From: Hungatella sp. UBA3048
Lineage (GTDB): Bacteria; Bacillota; Clostridia; Lachnospirales; Lachnospiraceae
Direction of reading: 5' to 3'
DNA length: 45,599 bases
NCBI GenBank assembly: GCA_002367105.1
Contig: DFCS01000023.1
Coordinates: forward strand, 94,929 to 140,527
In this document: positions 1 through 7,879 of the stretch, one piece after another
Layout of the letters: each line of letters begins with the position of its first letter
Numbering within the stretch: the first letter of the stretch is position 1
Program-made: the position numbers and the translations under genes
Notes under the pieces: model-generated
Database searches by the model: none
Told to the model about the DNA's origin: nothing
What the model saw: the letters and a program-made list of their open reading frames with translations, nothing else

Positions 1-695
1 CCGGAAGTAAACATATTGATTAAGTCCGAAGACTTTGCATAGGTCTTTACAAGGTTTGGCTTTAATTCCTCCAATGCCTCAAATGCGGCCGCTCCATTGT
101 CACTGGTCACATCAACGCCCTTGTAATCGCTTGCCATATAAACCATGGCAGGACCAAAGGTAGTCGTGATATCCGGAATGGCAACGCTTCCTTCCAGCTC
201 TGCCTTCCATAAATCATCAAAGCTTTTAATCTCAAAGCCCACTGCTTCAGGATCATACATAATACCGATGCTGTTGATGGTATAGGCAATTCCCTGTCCG
301 GCGTCCGCCATGGTCTTTGCCGCTTTGATCAGATACTGGCTGTTCTCGATCTTACTTAAATCCAGAGGTTCAAATAAGCCCTCTTCGATTCCCTTAGCCG
401 TCATGGCCTGGGACAGCTCGATTACGTCAATGGTGGTTTGTGAGTCAGCAGAAAGCTTAGTATAACGCTCATTGGTACTACCTGTCTCTGTAACGATCTT
501 GCAGTTGTACTGGTCCTCAAAGGGCTTGTACACCTCTTCCTCAGAAATATCTTCGCTTAAGCCGTAAGTGGATAACACCAGTTTCTTCTCTTCCGCGCCG
601 CTCTTACTCTCTCCTGCCGTTCCTGTAGTTCCGGCACCGCCGCAGCCCGTCAGTACAATGGCTGCACACAGAGATAATGCCAATACTTTCTTCAT
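1..695 (-). CDS. Extracellular solute-binding lipoprotein of a spermidine/putrescine- or iron-type ABC importer (3' end outside window)
   Basis: This is the substrate-binding part of the ABC importer encoded just upstream on the same strand. The first 231 residues are visible; the C terminus lies beyond base 1. Seen: a signal peptide (MKKVLALSLCAAIVLTGCGG) with lipobox LTGC at about residues 15-18, a Gly/Ala/Ser-rich linker, then a type-2 periplasmic binding fold beginning LVLSTYGLSEDISEEEV, with SQTTIDVIELS and GIAYTINSIGIMYDP, as in PotD/PotF and Fbp-like family 1 binding proteins. The ATG at 695 has a GAGAGG site 9 nt upstream; an in-frame ATG at 701 lies too close to it. It is last in the operon, 87 nt after the ATPase gene. 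The ligand cannot be told from sequence: polyamine, iron and 2-aminoethylphosphonate are all possible. Confidence 0.85.
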   Translation of the reverse strand, partial: MKKVLALSLCAAIVLTGCGGAGTTGTAGESKSGAEEKKLVLSTYGLSEDISEEEVYKPFEDQYNCKIVTETGSTNERYTKLSADSQTTIDVIELSQAMTAKGIEEGLFEPLDLSKIENSQYLIKAAKTMADAGQGIAYTINSIGIMYDPEAVGFEIKSFDDLWKAELEGSVAIPDITTTFGPAMVYMASDYKGVDVTSDNGAAAFEALEELKPNLVKTYAKSSDLINMFTS

Positions 696-725
696 AATCA
701 TGATCCTCTCTTTTTTATAATTGAC

Positions 726-773
726 CGGCTGTATCAGCCGCAGTTACCTTATTACTGCCCATATCCTTTGGGC
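726..773 (-). repeat. Two small intergenic hairpins between ATPase and binding-protein genes
   Basis: Two stem-loops sit in the 87-nt gap: CGGCTG/CAGCCG at 726-740 and GCCCA/TGGGC at 757-773. Neither is followed by a T-run in the direction of transcription, so a full terminator is unlikely. They may stabilise or separate the downstream lipoprotein mRNA. On the minus strand the second hairpin reads ATGCCCAAA-N4-ATGGGC, the same pattern as in the 52-bp repeats at 24001-24160. Confidence 0.5.
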
Positions 774-782
774 ATATTCCCT

Positions 783-1817
783 TTAATTCACAAGAATCAG
801 CTTGGACTCCGGCAGATAAAGGCGGATCCGGCTGCCCTCTTCATAAGCTTCTTCTGCCGGCCTGTTTACCAGGAACTTTCCGGCTGCGGTAAGAACCTCA
901 TACTGATAGCCCTTACCAAGAAATGTCCGGACGCCTATCGTACCTTCCAGGATATTATTATCCTGTCCTTCTTCCGCCACCCGGATATCCTCCGGACGAA
1001 TGGTGCCGGTACAGGCGCCATCCCTGTGTGTGTTTTCTACGTTAAATACTGCGCCGGTCTCCGTTTTATATACATCCCCCTGTCTCTTTAAAGGAAGAAA
1101 ATTCTCAAAACCAATAAATCTGGCAACAAATTCCGTATTTGGCCTTTGATAAATATTTTCCGGCGTATCAAACTGTTCGATCACTCCCTGATTCATAACC
1201 GCCACCTTATCCGAAATGGAGAAGCACTCCTCCTGGTCATGGGTGACAAATAAAGTGGTAATGCCAAGCTTTTTCTGGATCCGCTTAATCTCCATACGCA
1301 TATTGATGCGCAGCTTTGCATCTAAGTTGCTTAAAGGCTCATCGAGGAGAAGAAGCTTTGGTTCAATTACTAACGCCCTGGCAAGGGCCACTCTCTGCCT
1401 CTGTCCGCCGGACATCTGCTGGGGAAACCGCCCGCGAAATTCCGTAAGACCGCAGACCTCCAGGATCTGATCCACTTTTTTATCAGTTTCCGCCTTATCA
1501 AGCTTTCTCATCTTAAGCCCAAATGCCACATTGTCATATACGCTTAAATGAGGAAACAGGGCATAGCTTTGAAATACGATTCCAAAATTCCTCTTGTGGA
1601 CCGGAACCTTGGTGAGGTCAGCGCCATCCAGAGCGAAAATCCCACTCTGCGGCTCTATAAACCCAGCTACCACCCGTAGGGTCGTGGTTTTTCCGCAGCC
1701 GCTTGGCCCCAAAAGGGAAACCAGCTCCCCTTCCTGCACTTCTAAATTCAATCCCTTTAAAATCTGTTTCTTCTTATCATAACAGACATCAATATCCTGC
1801 AGTGTCATATACGCCAT
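783..1817 (-). CDS. ABC transporter ATP-binding protein, PotA/FbpC type
   Basis: This 344-aa cytoplasmic ATPase powers the importer. Seen: Walker A GPSGCGKT at residues 37-44, Q-loop VFQSYALFP at about 81-89, signature MSGGQRQR at 135-142 (Met for the usual Leu), Walker B LLLLDEP at 155-161, the switch His in FVTHDQEE, and a C-terminal TOBE-type region from about 265. This arrangement is typical of the spermidine/putrescine, iron(III) and phosphonate families. The ATG at 1817 has a strong AGGAGG site 7 nt upstream. It starts 11 nt after the second permease gene stops, so the genes are co-transcribed. The family is certain, the substrate unknown. Confidence 0.93.
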   Translation of the reverse strand: MAYMTLQDIDVCYDKKKQILKGLNLEVQEGELVSLLGPSGCGKTTTLRVVAGFIEPQSGIFALDGADLTKVPVHKRNFGIVFQSYALFPHLSVYDNVAFGLKMRKLDKAETDKKVDQILEVCGLTEFRGRFPQQMSGGQRQRVALARALVIEPKLLLLDEPLSNLDAKLRINMRMEIKRIQKKLGITTLFVTHDQEECFSISDKVAVMNQGVIEQFDTPENIYQRPNTEFVARFIGFENFLPLKRQGDVYKTETGAVFNVENTHRDGACTGTIRPEDIRVAEEGQDNNILEGTIGVRTFLGKGYQYEVLTAAGKFLVNRPAEEAYEEGSRIRLYLPESKLILVN

Positions 1818-1828
1818 GGTTTCTCCTC

Positions 1829-2611
1829 CTATTTTGCCAAAGCTGCAATTCCCAGTGTCTTATCAACAATTACCATAATAAGGACCGTTACGGCCATTAA
1901 AAGAACGGATACCGCCGATACGGTGGGATCATAATTATATTCGATGTAACCCATGAGAGTCGCCGGGAAGGTAGACACACCGGGACCAGAGAGAAACATG
2001 GAAACCGGAATGTTATTAAAGGAGTTAATAAAAGCCAGCATAAAGGCAGCGGAGATTCCCGATGTGATATTCGGCAGTACCACACGGAAAAATGCCCCCG
2101 TCTTTGTGCACCCCAGACTCCAGGCCGCCTCTTCCACCGAAAAATCGAACTGGTCCAGACTGGAGCCGACCACCCGGATCACATAGGGCAGAGTCACCAT
2201 AAAGTGCCCGGCCAAAAGTCCGGCAAACACCGGAACTCTTAAAGTCAAAACCAGAAACTGGTAGAGCACGAAGCCGATTACGATTCCAGGCACAATGGTC
2301 GGAGAAAGGAATACGGATTTTAAAATCCCCTTACCCTTCATGCCGGACCTAGCCAGAGCATAGGCAGCCGGAATCCCAGCAATCAGGGCAGCCACGGTGG
2401 CAAGCAGGGCGATTTCCAAACTGGTCAGGAAGGAAACCCGGAAGGACTTTAGTGCAAATACATTGACAAACCACCGAAAAGAGAAAGAATCAATGGGAAA
2501 GGTGATGGCACTGCCCTCCCCAAAGGCGGTCACGGTGATGATGACAAGCGGCAGAACCAAAAACAGGAACACCACCACAGCAAAAGCAGTCAGCATTTTA
2601 TTCTTACGCAT
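1829..2611 (-). CDS. ABC transporter permease, PotC type
   Basis: This 260-aa inner-membrane permease has about six hydrophobic segments, the first directly after MRKNKMLTAFAVVVFLFL. The EAA loop that contacts the ATPase is visible as EEAAWSLGCTKTGAFFRVVLP in the second half. I chose the ATG at 2611, which has AGGAGG 5-6 nt upstream and overlaps the previous permease stop by 8 nt (ATGCGTAA), a sign of translational coupling. A longer reading from 2650 adds only an acidic, non-membrane stretch that lies inside the upstream gene. It pairs with the 2604-3437 product to form the translocation pore. Confidence 0.9.
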   Translation of the reverse strand: MRKNKMLTAFAVVVFLFLVLPLVIITVTAFGEGSAITFPIDSFSFRWFVNVFALKSFRVSFLTSLEIALLATVAALIAGIPAAYALARSGMKGKGILKSVFLSPTIVPGIVIGFVLYQFLVLTLRVPVFAGLLAGHFMVTLPYVIRVVGSSLDQFDFSVEEAAWSLGCTKTGAFFRVVLPNITSGISAAFMLAFINSFNNIPVSMFLSGPGVSTFPATLMGYIEYNYDPTVSAVSVLLMAVTVLIMVIVDKTLGIAALAK

Positions 2612-3437
2612 GATTTCCTCCTCTTCTGTCCAGTCTGGCTGACAGGGCATTTAAACCTTTGATCACAGCCAGGGTCGTGGCGATCATAATCAGGGAAATG
2701 ACTGCGGCCCCGTTCCAGTCTCCCACACTCATAGCCCTCTGGTAGATGAATGTGGCAAGGACCATATGTTTATTGCCGCCAAGCAGCTGAGGCGTCGTAT
2801 AGGCCGTCAAGGTTCCGGTAAACACCAGAATGCCTCCAACAATGATTCCGGGAAGACTTATGGGGAAAATCACCTTCATAAAAGCCTTGAACCGGTCCGC
2901 CCCAAGGCTGAGAGCCGCCTCCATCATGTCATCCTCAATATTTTCCATGACACCGGCCACTGTAACGATCATCAGGGGAAGAAATAAGTAAACGGAACCA
3001 ATAATAATGGCAAAATCCGTGTACAGCAGCTTCGCAGGCTTTTCCACAAAGCCGGCCGCCATAAGAAACCGGTTAATAATACCGTTGCTTCCTAAAATAT
3101 TGATCCAGGCAAAGCTTCTGATGACAGAATTGGTCATCAGGGGAAAAATGGAAACAGACAGCAAGATCCCTCTCCACTTCTTCTGGCACCGGCTGATAAA
3201 ATATGCGGTCGGAACTCCTGCTGCCATACAGACAGCCGTAGTGATGAACGCAACCTTTACCGTCCTCATAAAAATCTTAAGATAATACTCATCCTGAAAA
3301 AATTCCACATAAGCGCTGAACGGATAGTCTCCGGTATGAAAAGACGGAATCAGTACCCTTAAAAGCGGTAAAAACAGACACACTGCCAGTATTACAAGCC
3401 CTGGCACCACCATGATAAATGCACTACTTTTCTTCAT
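2604..3437 (-). CDS. ABC transporter permease, PotB type (first gene of operon)
   Basis: This 277-aa integral membrane protein has about six predicted helices, starting with AFIMVVPGLVILAVCLFLPLL at residues 6-26. The EAA motif reads MEAALSLGADRFKAFMKVIFP. It forms the transmembrane heterodimer with the next gene. The ATG at 3437 has GGGGAGG upstream at normal spacing. As first gene of the operon it faces the divergent LysR gene across 185 bp that hold a good minus-strand promoter (3520-3548) and an inverted repeat (3473-3496), so the importer is probably controlled by that LysR protein. Confidence 0.9.
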   Translation of the reverse strand: MKKSSAFIMVVPGLVILAVCLFLPLLRVLIPSFHTGDYPFSAYVEFFQDEYYLKIFMRTVKVAFITTAVCMAAGVPTAYFISRCQKKWRGILLSVSIFPLMTNSVIRSFAWINILGSNGIINRFLMAAGFVEKPAKLLYTDFAIIIGSVYLFLPLMIVTVAGVMENIEDDMMEAALSLGADRFKAFMKVIFPISLPGIIVGGILVFTGTLTAYTTPQLLGGNKHMVLATFIYQRAMSVGDWNGAAVISLIMIATTLAVIKGLNALSARLDRRGGNHA

Positions 3438-3472
3438 CTGGACCTCCCCATGCTTTTTACGTCAATTATTAG

Positions 3473-3496
3473 GAACTTATTATTACTTATAAGTTC
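3473..3496. promoter_or_regulatory. Inverted repeat, candidate LysR-family operator
   Basis: GAACTTAT at 3473-3480 and its exact complement ATAAGTTC at 3489-3496 are separated by 8 nt. The dyad lies in the divergent intergenic region, downstream of the importer promoter. The 12-mer TTAGGAACTTAT that contains the left arm occurs again at 4583-4594, before the small lipoprotein gene. LysR regulators usually bind such interrupted dyads next to their own gene. Binding by this LysR protein is inferred. Confidence 0.5.
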
Positions 3497-3519
3497 TGTT
3501 AATTTATGTCTATACTTTT

Positions 3520-3548
3520 ATTATAATTTATGATATACTGTACGTCAA
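3520..3548 (-). promoter_or_regulatory. Promoter of the ABC importer operon
   Basis: On the minus strand TTGACG (3548-3543) and TATAAT (3525-3520) are separated by exactly 17 nt, a near-consensus vegetative promoter. Transcription would start near 3513, giving a leader of about 75 nt that includes the inverted repeat at 3473-3496. Confidence 0.7.
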
Positions 3549-3622
3549 ATACATATAATCTATATTTTCTATGCATTAAAGCTATAGGAGAACACTAACA
3601 CCTGCACGAAGGGGATATATTT

Positions 3623-4552
3623 ATGGAATTAAAGGAAGCAAGATATATTCTGGCCATTGCCAGACAGAAAAACATCAGCAAAGCTGCAGAAACTCTTTTC
3701 ATCTCCCAGCCATCCTTAAGCAAATATTTAAAAAACTTAGAGCATCAGCTTGGGGCCCGTCTTTTTGACCGGGTTGGAAGCTGCTATTCTCCAACCTATA
3801 TCGGAGAGCGTTACATCCACTATGCCGAACGAATCGTGGAATTCGGAATCGAATGGGACATGGAATTTGATGATATTATGCACCAAAACCACGGACGTTT
3901 AAATATCGCCATTCCCATCATGCTTGGAAACAGCCTGATCGGTCCCACCCTTTCAAGCTTCCACAAGCTATATCCCCATGTCACGGTCAACATGATGGAA
4001 GAAGTCAACTTTGTAGCAGAACATACCTTAACCGACCATACCGTAGACGTGACCATTTACAATGTCCACGAATTTCCCACCGGCCTGGATTATCAGGTAA
4101 TCGGAAAGGAAGAAATGGTTCTCGTTCTATCCGGATCAAATCCACTGGTAAAAATGGCAGAAAAAAAAGAGGGTTTTCAATATCCCTGGATCGATCTTGG
4201 CCTCCTTGCAGACGAGCCCTTTATTCTTCTCTATCCTGACCAGAATACAGGCGGCCTTGCTTTAAAGCTCTTTAAGGATTATGGGCTGGAACCAAATATT
4301 CTCCTTCATACCAGAAACAGCGAAATGTCCATCCGCCTTGCCATGGAAGGCCTGGGGGCCGCCTTTGCACCTGAAAGCTACTATCATTATCTAAATGACA
4401 GAGAACTTAAATCCTCAGTCTGCCTGTCCATTGGGAAAGAAAAGATTGAAAACACCCTTATAGCTGCCTATCAGAAAAACCGCTACCTGCCGAAATACGC
4501 CAAGGCTTATCTTGATATCCTTACAGATTATTACCAGACAAAGCAAACGTAA
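3623..4552 (+). CDS. LysR-family transcriptional regulator
   Basis: This 309-aa DNA-binding regulator has the standard LysR layout: an N-terminal winged helix-turn-helix (MELKEARYILAIARQKNISKAAETLFISQPSLSKYLKNLE, residues 1-40) and a substrate-binding-like effector domain from about residue 90 (GRLNIAIPIMLGNSLIGPTL onward). Length is typical of the family. The ATG has an AAGGGG site about 8 nt upstream. Divergence from the ABC importer suggests it controls that operon and itself, with the imported compound or a product as co-inducer; this is inference. The next + strand gene carries a copy of a 12-mer from the shared promoter region, so it may belong to the same regulon. Confidence 0.92.
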   Translation: MELKEARYILAIARQKNISKAAETLFISQPSLSKYLKNLEHQLGARLFDRVGSCYSPTYIGERYIHYAERIVEFGIEWDMEFDDIMHQNHGRLNIAIPIMLGNSLIGPTLSSFHKLYPHVTVNMMEEVNFVAEHTLTDHTVDVTIYNVHEFPTGLDYQVIGKEEMVLVLSGSNPLVKMAEKKEGFQYPWIDLGLLADEPFILLYPDQNTGGLALKLFKDYGLEPNILLHTRNSEMSIRLAMEGLGAAFAPESYYHYLNDRELKSSVCLSIGKEKIENTLIAAYQKNRYLPKYAKAYLDILTDYYQTKQT

Positions 4553-4623
4553 TTACCGGTCCCCTTCCTATTCTTTGCTTTTTTAGGAACTTATGGTAAT
4601 ATAGATTAAAAAAGAGGTTTCCT

Positions 4624-5088
4624 ATGATTAGAAAAATACAAAGAATCTGTTTCCTTTTTATCATACTTACATTATCTCTTACCGCATGCCAAAGCCAGAA
4701 AAAAGAGGCAAAGAACCTTACCGGCATTCCTATTGACACAGAAAATACCGAATCCGTTTCCATTTACTATGGGTCCATCTGTTATTCCTTCTTTGACGAG
4801 AGTAAGGATACCATAGAAAGGGTCGCTGATCTCTTCCACGGCTTTTCTTTAGAAGAAGTTCCTGACGGAGCTCTTGACATGGCCACCACCTACCAGATTT
4901 ATTTTTCTAACACCGACGGTCAGACTGCAGCCATTAATGTGGACGAAAACAGCATGTTCTATCTGGCGGATACGAAAAAATTCTATAAAGTATTTAAAGG
5001 GGTTTTTCATCTGGAAGAATTGGAAAAAATATATCAGGACAGCATGAATGCAGGAGGCTTTGATAAGAACCAGTGCCTCATTCCGTAA
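4624..5088 (+). CDS. Small secreted lipoprotein of unknown function
   Basis: This 154-aa protein begins with a lipoprotein signal (RKIQRICFLFIILTLSLTAC, lipobox LTAC with Cys at about residue 21), then a charged linker and a roughly 110-residue domain with alternating aromatic and acidic residues (ESVSIYYGSICYSFFDESKD; TTYQIYFSNTDGQTAAINVD; MFYLADTKKFYKVF). It looks like a small beta-rich domain such as those in uncharacterised Firmicute lipoproteins; I do not recognise a named family. The start follows an AAGAGG site. The upstream TTAGGAACTTAT at 4583-4594 repeats a piece of the LysR-importer control region. It lies 26 nt before the next gene on the same strand. Confidence 0.75.
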   Translation: MIRKIQRICFLFIILTLSLTACQSQKKEAKNLTGIPIDTENTESVSIYYGSICYSFFDESKDTIERVADLFHGFSLEEVPDGALDMATTYQIYFSNTDGQTAAINVDENSMFYLADTKKFYKVFKGVFHLEELEKIYQDSMNAGGFDKNQCLIP

Positions 5089-5114
5089 ACAAGTCTTAGT
5101 TGAAAGGAGATTTT

Positions 5115-6050
5115 ATGTGCGATCAATCTAAAACAACTGCAATTGTAGGGCTGGGCGCTTTGGGAATGCTATACGCCAGCCAGATTACTGCTTCCCTTGG
5201 CCCGGATAACCTATTCTTTCTTGGGGACCGCGAAAGAATAGAGCGTTACCAGCAAATGCCCTTCACCATAAACGGCAAGCCCTTTTCCTTTCGGATCGAG
5301 GACTGTACAAACGCCCGGCCAGTGGATTTTATGATTGTGGCAGTCAAATACGGCGCCCTCTCTTCTGCCCTGGATACCATGGAGGCCAGCGTAGGTCCTG
5401 ATACCACGATCCTATCGGTCATGAATGGAATCGACAGCGAGGAGATCATTGCAAAACGGTTCGGCAGTGAAAAAGTACTTTATTGTATTGCACAGGGAAT
5501 GGATGCCATGAGATTTGGTTCCAGTCTTACATACACCCGTCCTGGGACGCTCTTACTTGGAACCAGGACCGAAGGACAGGAATCCAGGCTAAATGACTTA
5601 ACCCGTTATTTTGACAGGGCCGGCGTAACCTATACGGTTGAAGCCGACATTGTAAAACGTCTTTGGGGAAAATTCATGCTGAATGTGGGAATCAACCAGA
5701 CCTGCATGGCCTTTGAAACCAATTACGGCGGAGTGCTGGCTCCTGGTGAGCCTTACGACGCACTGATCGGGGCCATGAAAGAAGTGATTGAGCTTTCAAA
5801 AAAGGAAGGGGTTCACTTAACGGAAGAAGATATGGATTTCTACATAAATCTGATCAAAACCCTTTCTCCGGAAAGTGTTCCCTCCATGCGCCAGGATGGA
5901 ATGGCCCGCAGGTATTCTGAAGTGGAAATGTTTTCCGGTGTTGTCCGCCGTCTGGCAGCTAAGCACGGATTAACGGTTCCGGTCAATGATATGCTTTATA
6001 AGAAGATCAAAGGAATAGAAGCAGTTTATCCTTCCCTGCCTCATGATTAA
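5115..6050 (+). CDS. Ketopantoate reductase (PanE/ApbA)-family NAD(P)-dependent dehydrogenase
   Basis: This 311-aa oxidoreductase has an N-terminal Rossmann fold with GLGALG at residues 12-17 and a helical C-terminal domain with the family features KRLWGKFMLNVGINQ (around 180) and SMRQDGMARRYSEVEMFSG (around 265), where the Lys, Asn and Glu needed for ketopantoate reduction are conserved in the family. I place the start at ATG 5115, with AAAGGAG 6 nt upstream; an in-frame TTG at 5100 overlaps that ribosome site and is unlikely. No other pantothenate gene is near, and Clostridia carry several PanE paralogues acting on other 2-keto acids, so the specific substrate is open. Confidence 0.82.
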   Translation: MCDQSKTTAIVGLGALGMLYASQITASLGPDNLFFLGDRERIERYQQMPFTINGKPFSFRIEDCTNARPVDFMIVAVKYGALSSALDTMEASVGPDTTILSVMNGIDSEEIIAKRFGSEKVLYCIAQGMDAMRFGSSLTYTRPGTLLLGTRTEGQESRLNDLTRYFDRAGVTYTVEADIVKRLWGKFMLNVGINQTCMAFETNYGGVLAPGEPYDALIGAMKEVIELSKKEGVHLTEEDMDFYINLIKTLSPESVPSMRQDGMARRYSEVEMFSGVVRRLAAKHGLTVPVNDMLYKKIKGIEAVYPSLPHD

Positions 6051-6114
6051 TAATGTTCATAATCAGATTCTCTCTGCATAAATATGTATAGCACCAGAAT
6101 GCAAAGAGGGGGGC

Positions 6115-7800
6115 TTGATTTTGGAAAGAATACTTGACAATAATTATTACGATCTGTTCGTAAATAATGTTCTCATTCCACTACATCAAAAGGACAGTGA
6201 TATTACCTACCTCAATGAAAGACTTTCTTTGGAACATGTCCCGGTAGAATCTTTGAACCCCTGTAACTTGGGGCTGTATTCTTACAACAGTTTTCCGACA
6301 CTTTACACACTAAATTCATTAGTGAGTTTAGACATATCCGGAATTACAGCGGTTCAGAGCAATCCTGATTTAATTCTGTTGGGAAAAGATGTATTAATAG
6401 GAATTATAGATACCGGTATTGACTACCGGCATCAGGCTTTTAAAAACACTGACGGAACCACCCGCATTCAGTCAATCTGGGATCAGACCGACCAAACCGG
6501 TGAACGGCCGGATAGCTTTTCCTATGGTTCCGAATACGACAGAGATCTGATAAACAAGGCATTACAGTCGGATAATCCTTTATCGATCGTTCCCTCGGTT
6601 GATACCAATGGCCATGGTACGGCAATCTCCAGTATTGCGGCCGGTTCCCTAAACAATGTCCAAAATTTCCGCGGAGTTGCCCCGGAAGCTGATCTGGTAG
6701 TCGTAAAATTAAAAAATGCCAAAAAGAATTTAAAGGATCTCTTTTTTGTACCGGATGGACTTCTGTGTTTTCAGGAATCCGATATTATGCTTGCCGCACG
6801 TTACCTGGTTACTGTCTCCATAGAATTAAATAAGCCAATAGTTATTTGTATTGCTCTTGGTTCAAGTATGGGAGGACATGACGGAAACGGCCCATTAAGC
6901 AGCTATTTAGATTATCTGGCACAGCTTCCTGGAATTGGGGTTTCAATCTCAGCAGGAAATGAAGGAAACAAAAAAAGACATTATTTTTATGCCACTTCAT
7001 CCGATGTTTATTATAGTGATTTTAGTTTAAATGCGGGAAACGATGACAGCACGTTCTTCATAGAAATTTGGTGCACTTCCCCCGCTCAGCTGTCCCTCAG
7101 CATAACCTCCCCTTCCCGGGAGGTTACAAGATTATTTCCTCCATCAATCAATGGCTGCATCAATTATAATTTCAATATAAGCCTGACAAACGTCTGGATA
7201 AACAATATTATTTACGAGCAGAATACCGGGGACCAGCTTATCCTGCTGCGTTTCACAAACACGTTTCCCGGAACCTGGCAGTTTCATTTGGAAAATAATA
7301 ATTATGATTCATTCTCCTTTCATGCATGGCTCCCATCAGGAAATCTGATAACAGACGAGACATACTTTATTAACCCGGATCCAAACGTTACTATTACTTC
7401 TCCGGGAAACGCAATAAGCCCGCTGACCGTAGCTGCCTATAATCAGCTGGATAACAGCATCCTGGCAGAATCAGGCAGAGGCTACACAAGAATTGGAGTG
7501 GTTAAGCCTGACATTGCAGCTCCGGGCTATCTTATCCCGTGTGCGGTTCCGGGAGATAAATACGGCACTGCCACAGGTACAGGAGCCGCAGCGGCCCATA
7601 CGGCAGGAATCATGGCAATGATTTTTGAATGGGGGATTGTCAAAGAGAATTATATCCAGATGACTGGCGGTATTGTTAACCGGCAGCTGGTTTTGTATGC
7701 AACCCGTGACAGCGCCAATACATATCCAAATAACATATGGGGTTATGGCCAGGTGGAAATTAATAATTTTTTTAAAGCAGTTACCGATGCACAGCCTTAA
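6115..7800 (+). CDS. Csp-like S8 (subtilisin) family pseudoprotease, catalytic Ser replaced by Gly
   Basis: This 561-aa protein has the layout of the clostridial S8 proteases that include the spore germination proteins CspA/B/C: a short N-terminal region (ILDNNYYDLFVNNVLIP) and a subtilisin domain interrupted by a jelly-roll-like insert. Catalytic Asp (IGIIDTGIDY), His (DTNGHGTAISS) and the oxyanion Asn (SAGNEGN) are present. Where active enzymes have GTSxAAAH this protein has GTGAAAAH, so the nucleophile Ser is Gly. The bases (aca gga gcc gca) show it directly. The start is probably TTG at 6115, 5 nt after AAAGAGG; TTG 6121 is possible. It stands alone, between a reductase and a convergent glycosidase. 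A role in germinant sensing is inferred by analogy to CspC. Confidence 0.85.
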   Translation: MILERILDNNYYDLFVNNVLIPLHQKDSDITYLNERLSLEHVPVESLNPCNLGLYSYNSFPTLYTLNSLVSLDISGITAVQSNPDLILLGKDVLIGIIDTGIDYRHQAFKNTDGTTRIQSIWDQTDQTGERPDSFSYGSEYDRDLINKALQSDNPLSIVPSVDTNGHGTAISSIAAGSLNNVQNFRGVAPEADLVVVKLKNAKKNLKDLFFVPDGLLCFQESDIMLAARYLVTVSIELNKPIVICIALGSSMGGHDGNGPLSSYLDYLAQLPGIGVSISAGNEGNKKRHYFYATSSDVYYSDFSLNAGNDDSTFFIEIWCTSPAQLSLSITSPSREVTRLFPPSINGCINYNFNISLTNVWINNIIYEQNTGDQLILLRFTNTFPGTWQFHLENNNYDSFSFHAWLPSGNLITDETYFINPDPNVTITSPGNAISPLTVAAYNQLDNSILAESGRGYTRIGVVKPDIAAPGYLIPCAVPGDKYGTATGTGAAAAHTAGIMAMIFEWGIVKENYIQMTGGIVNRQLVLYATRDSANTYPNNIWGYGQVEINNFFKAVTDAQP

Positions 7801-7805
7801 TTATT

Positions 7806-7842
7806 AAAAAGTGGGTTTCCAAACTGGAAGCGCACTTTTTTT
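7806..7842. terminator. Bidirectional intrinsic terminator
   Basis: AAAAAGTG at 7806-7813 pairs with CACTTTTT at 7833-7840 and TTCC with GGAA inside, with T-runs on both strands. It lies between the convergent subtilase and glycosidase genes and can serve both. It resembles the hairpin at 13411-13446. Confidence 0.75.
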
Positions 7843-7879
7843 GTATCATGAAGCGGTACAGACATAATGGCAGTATGGA

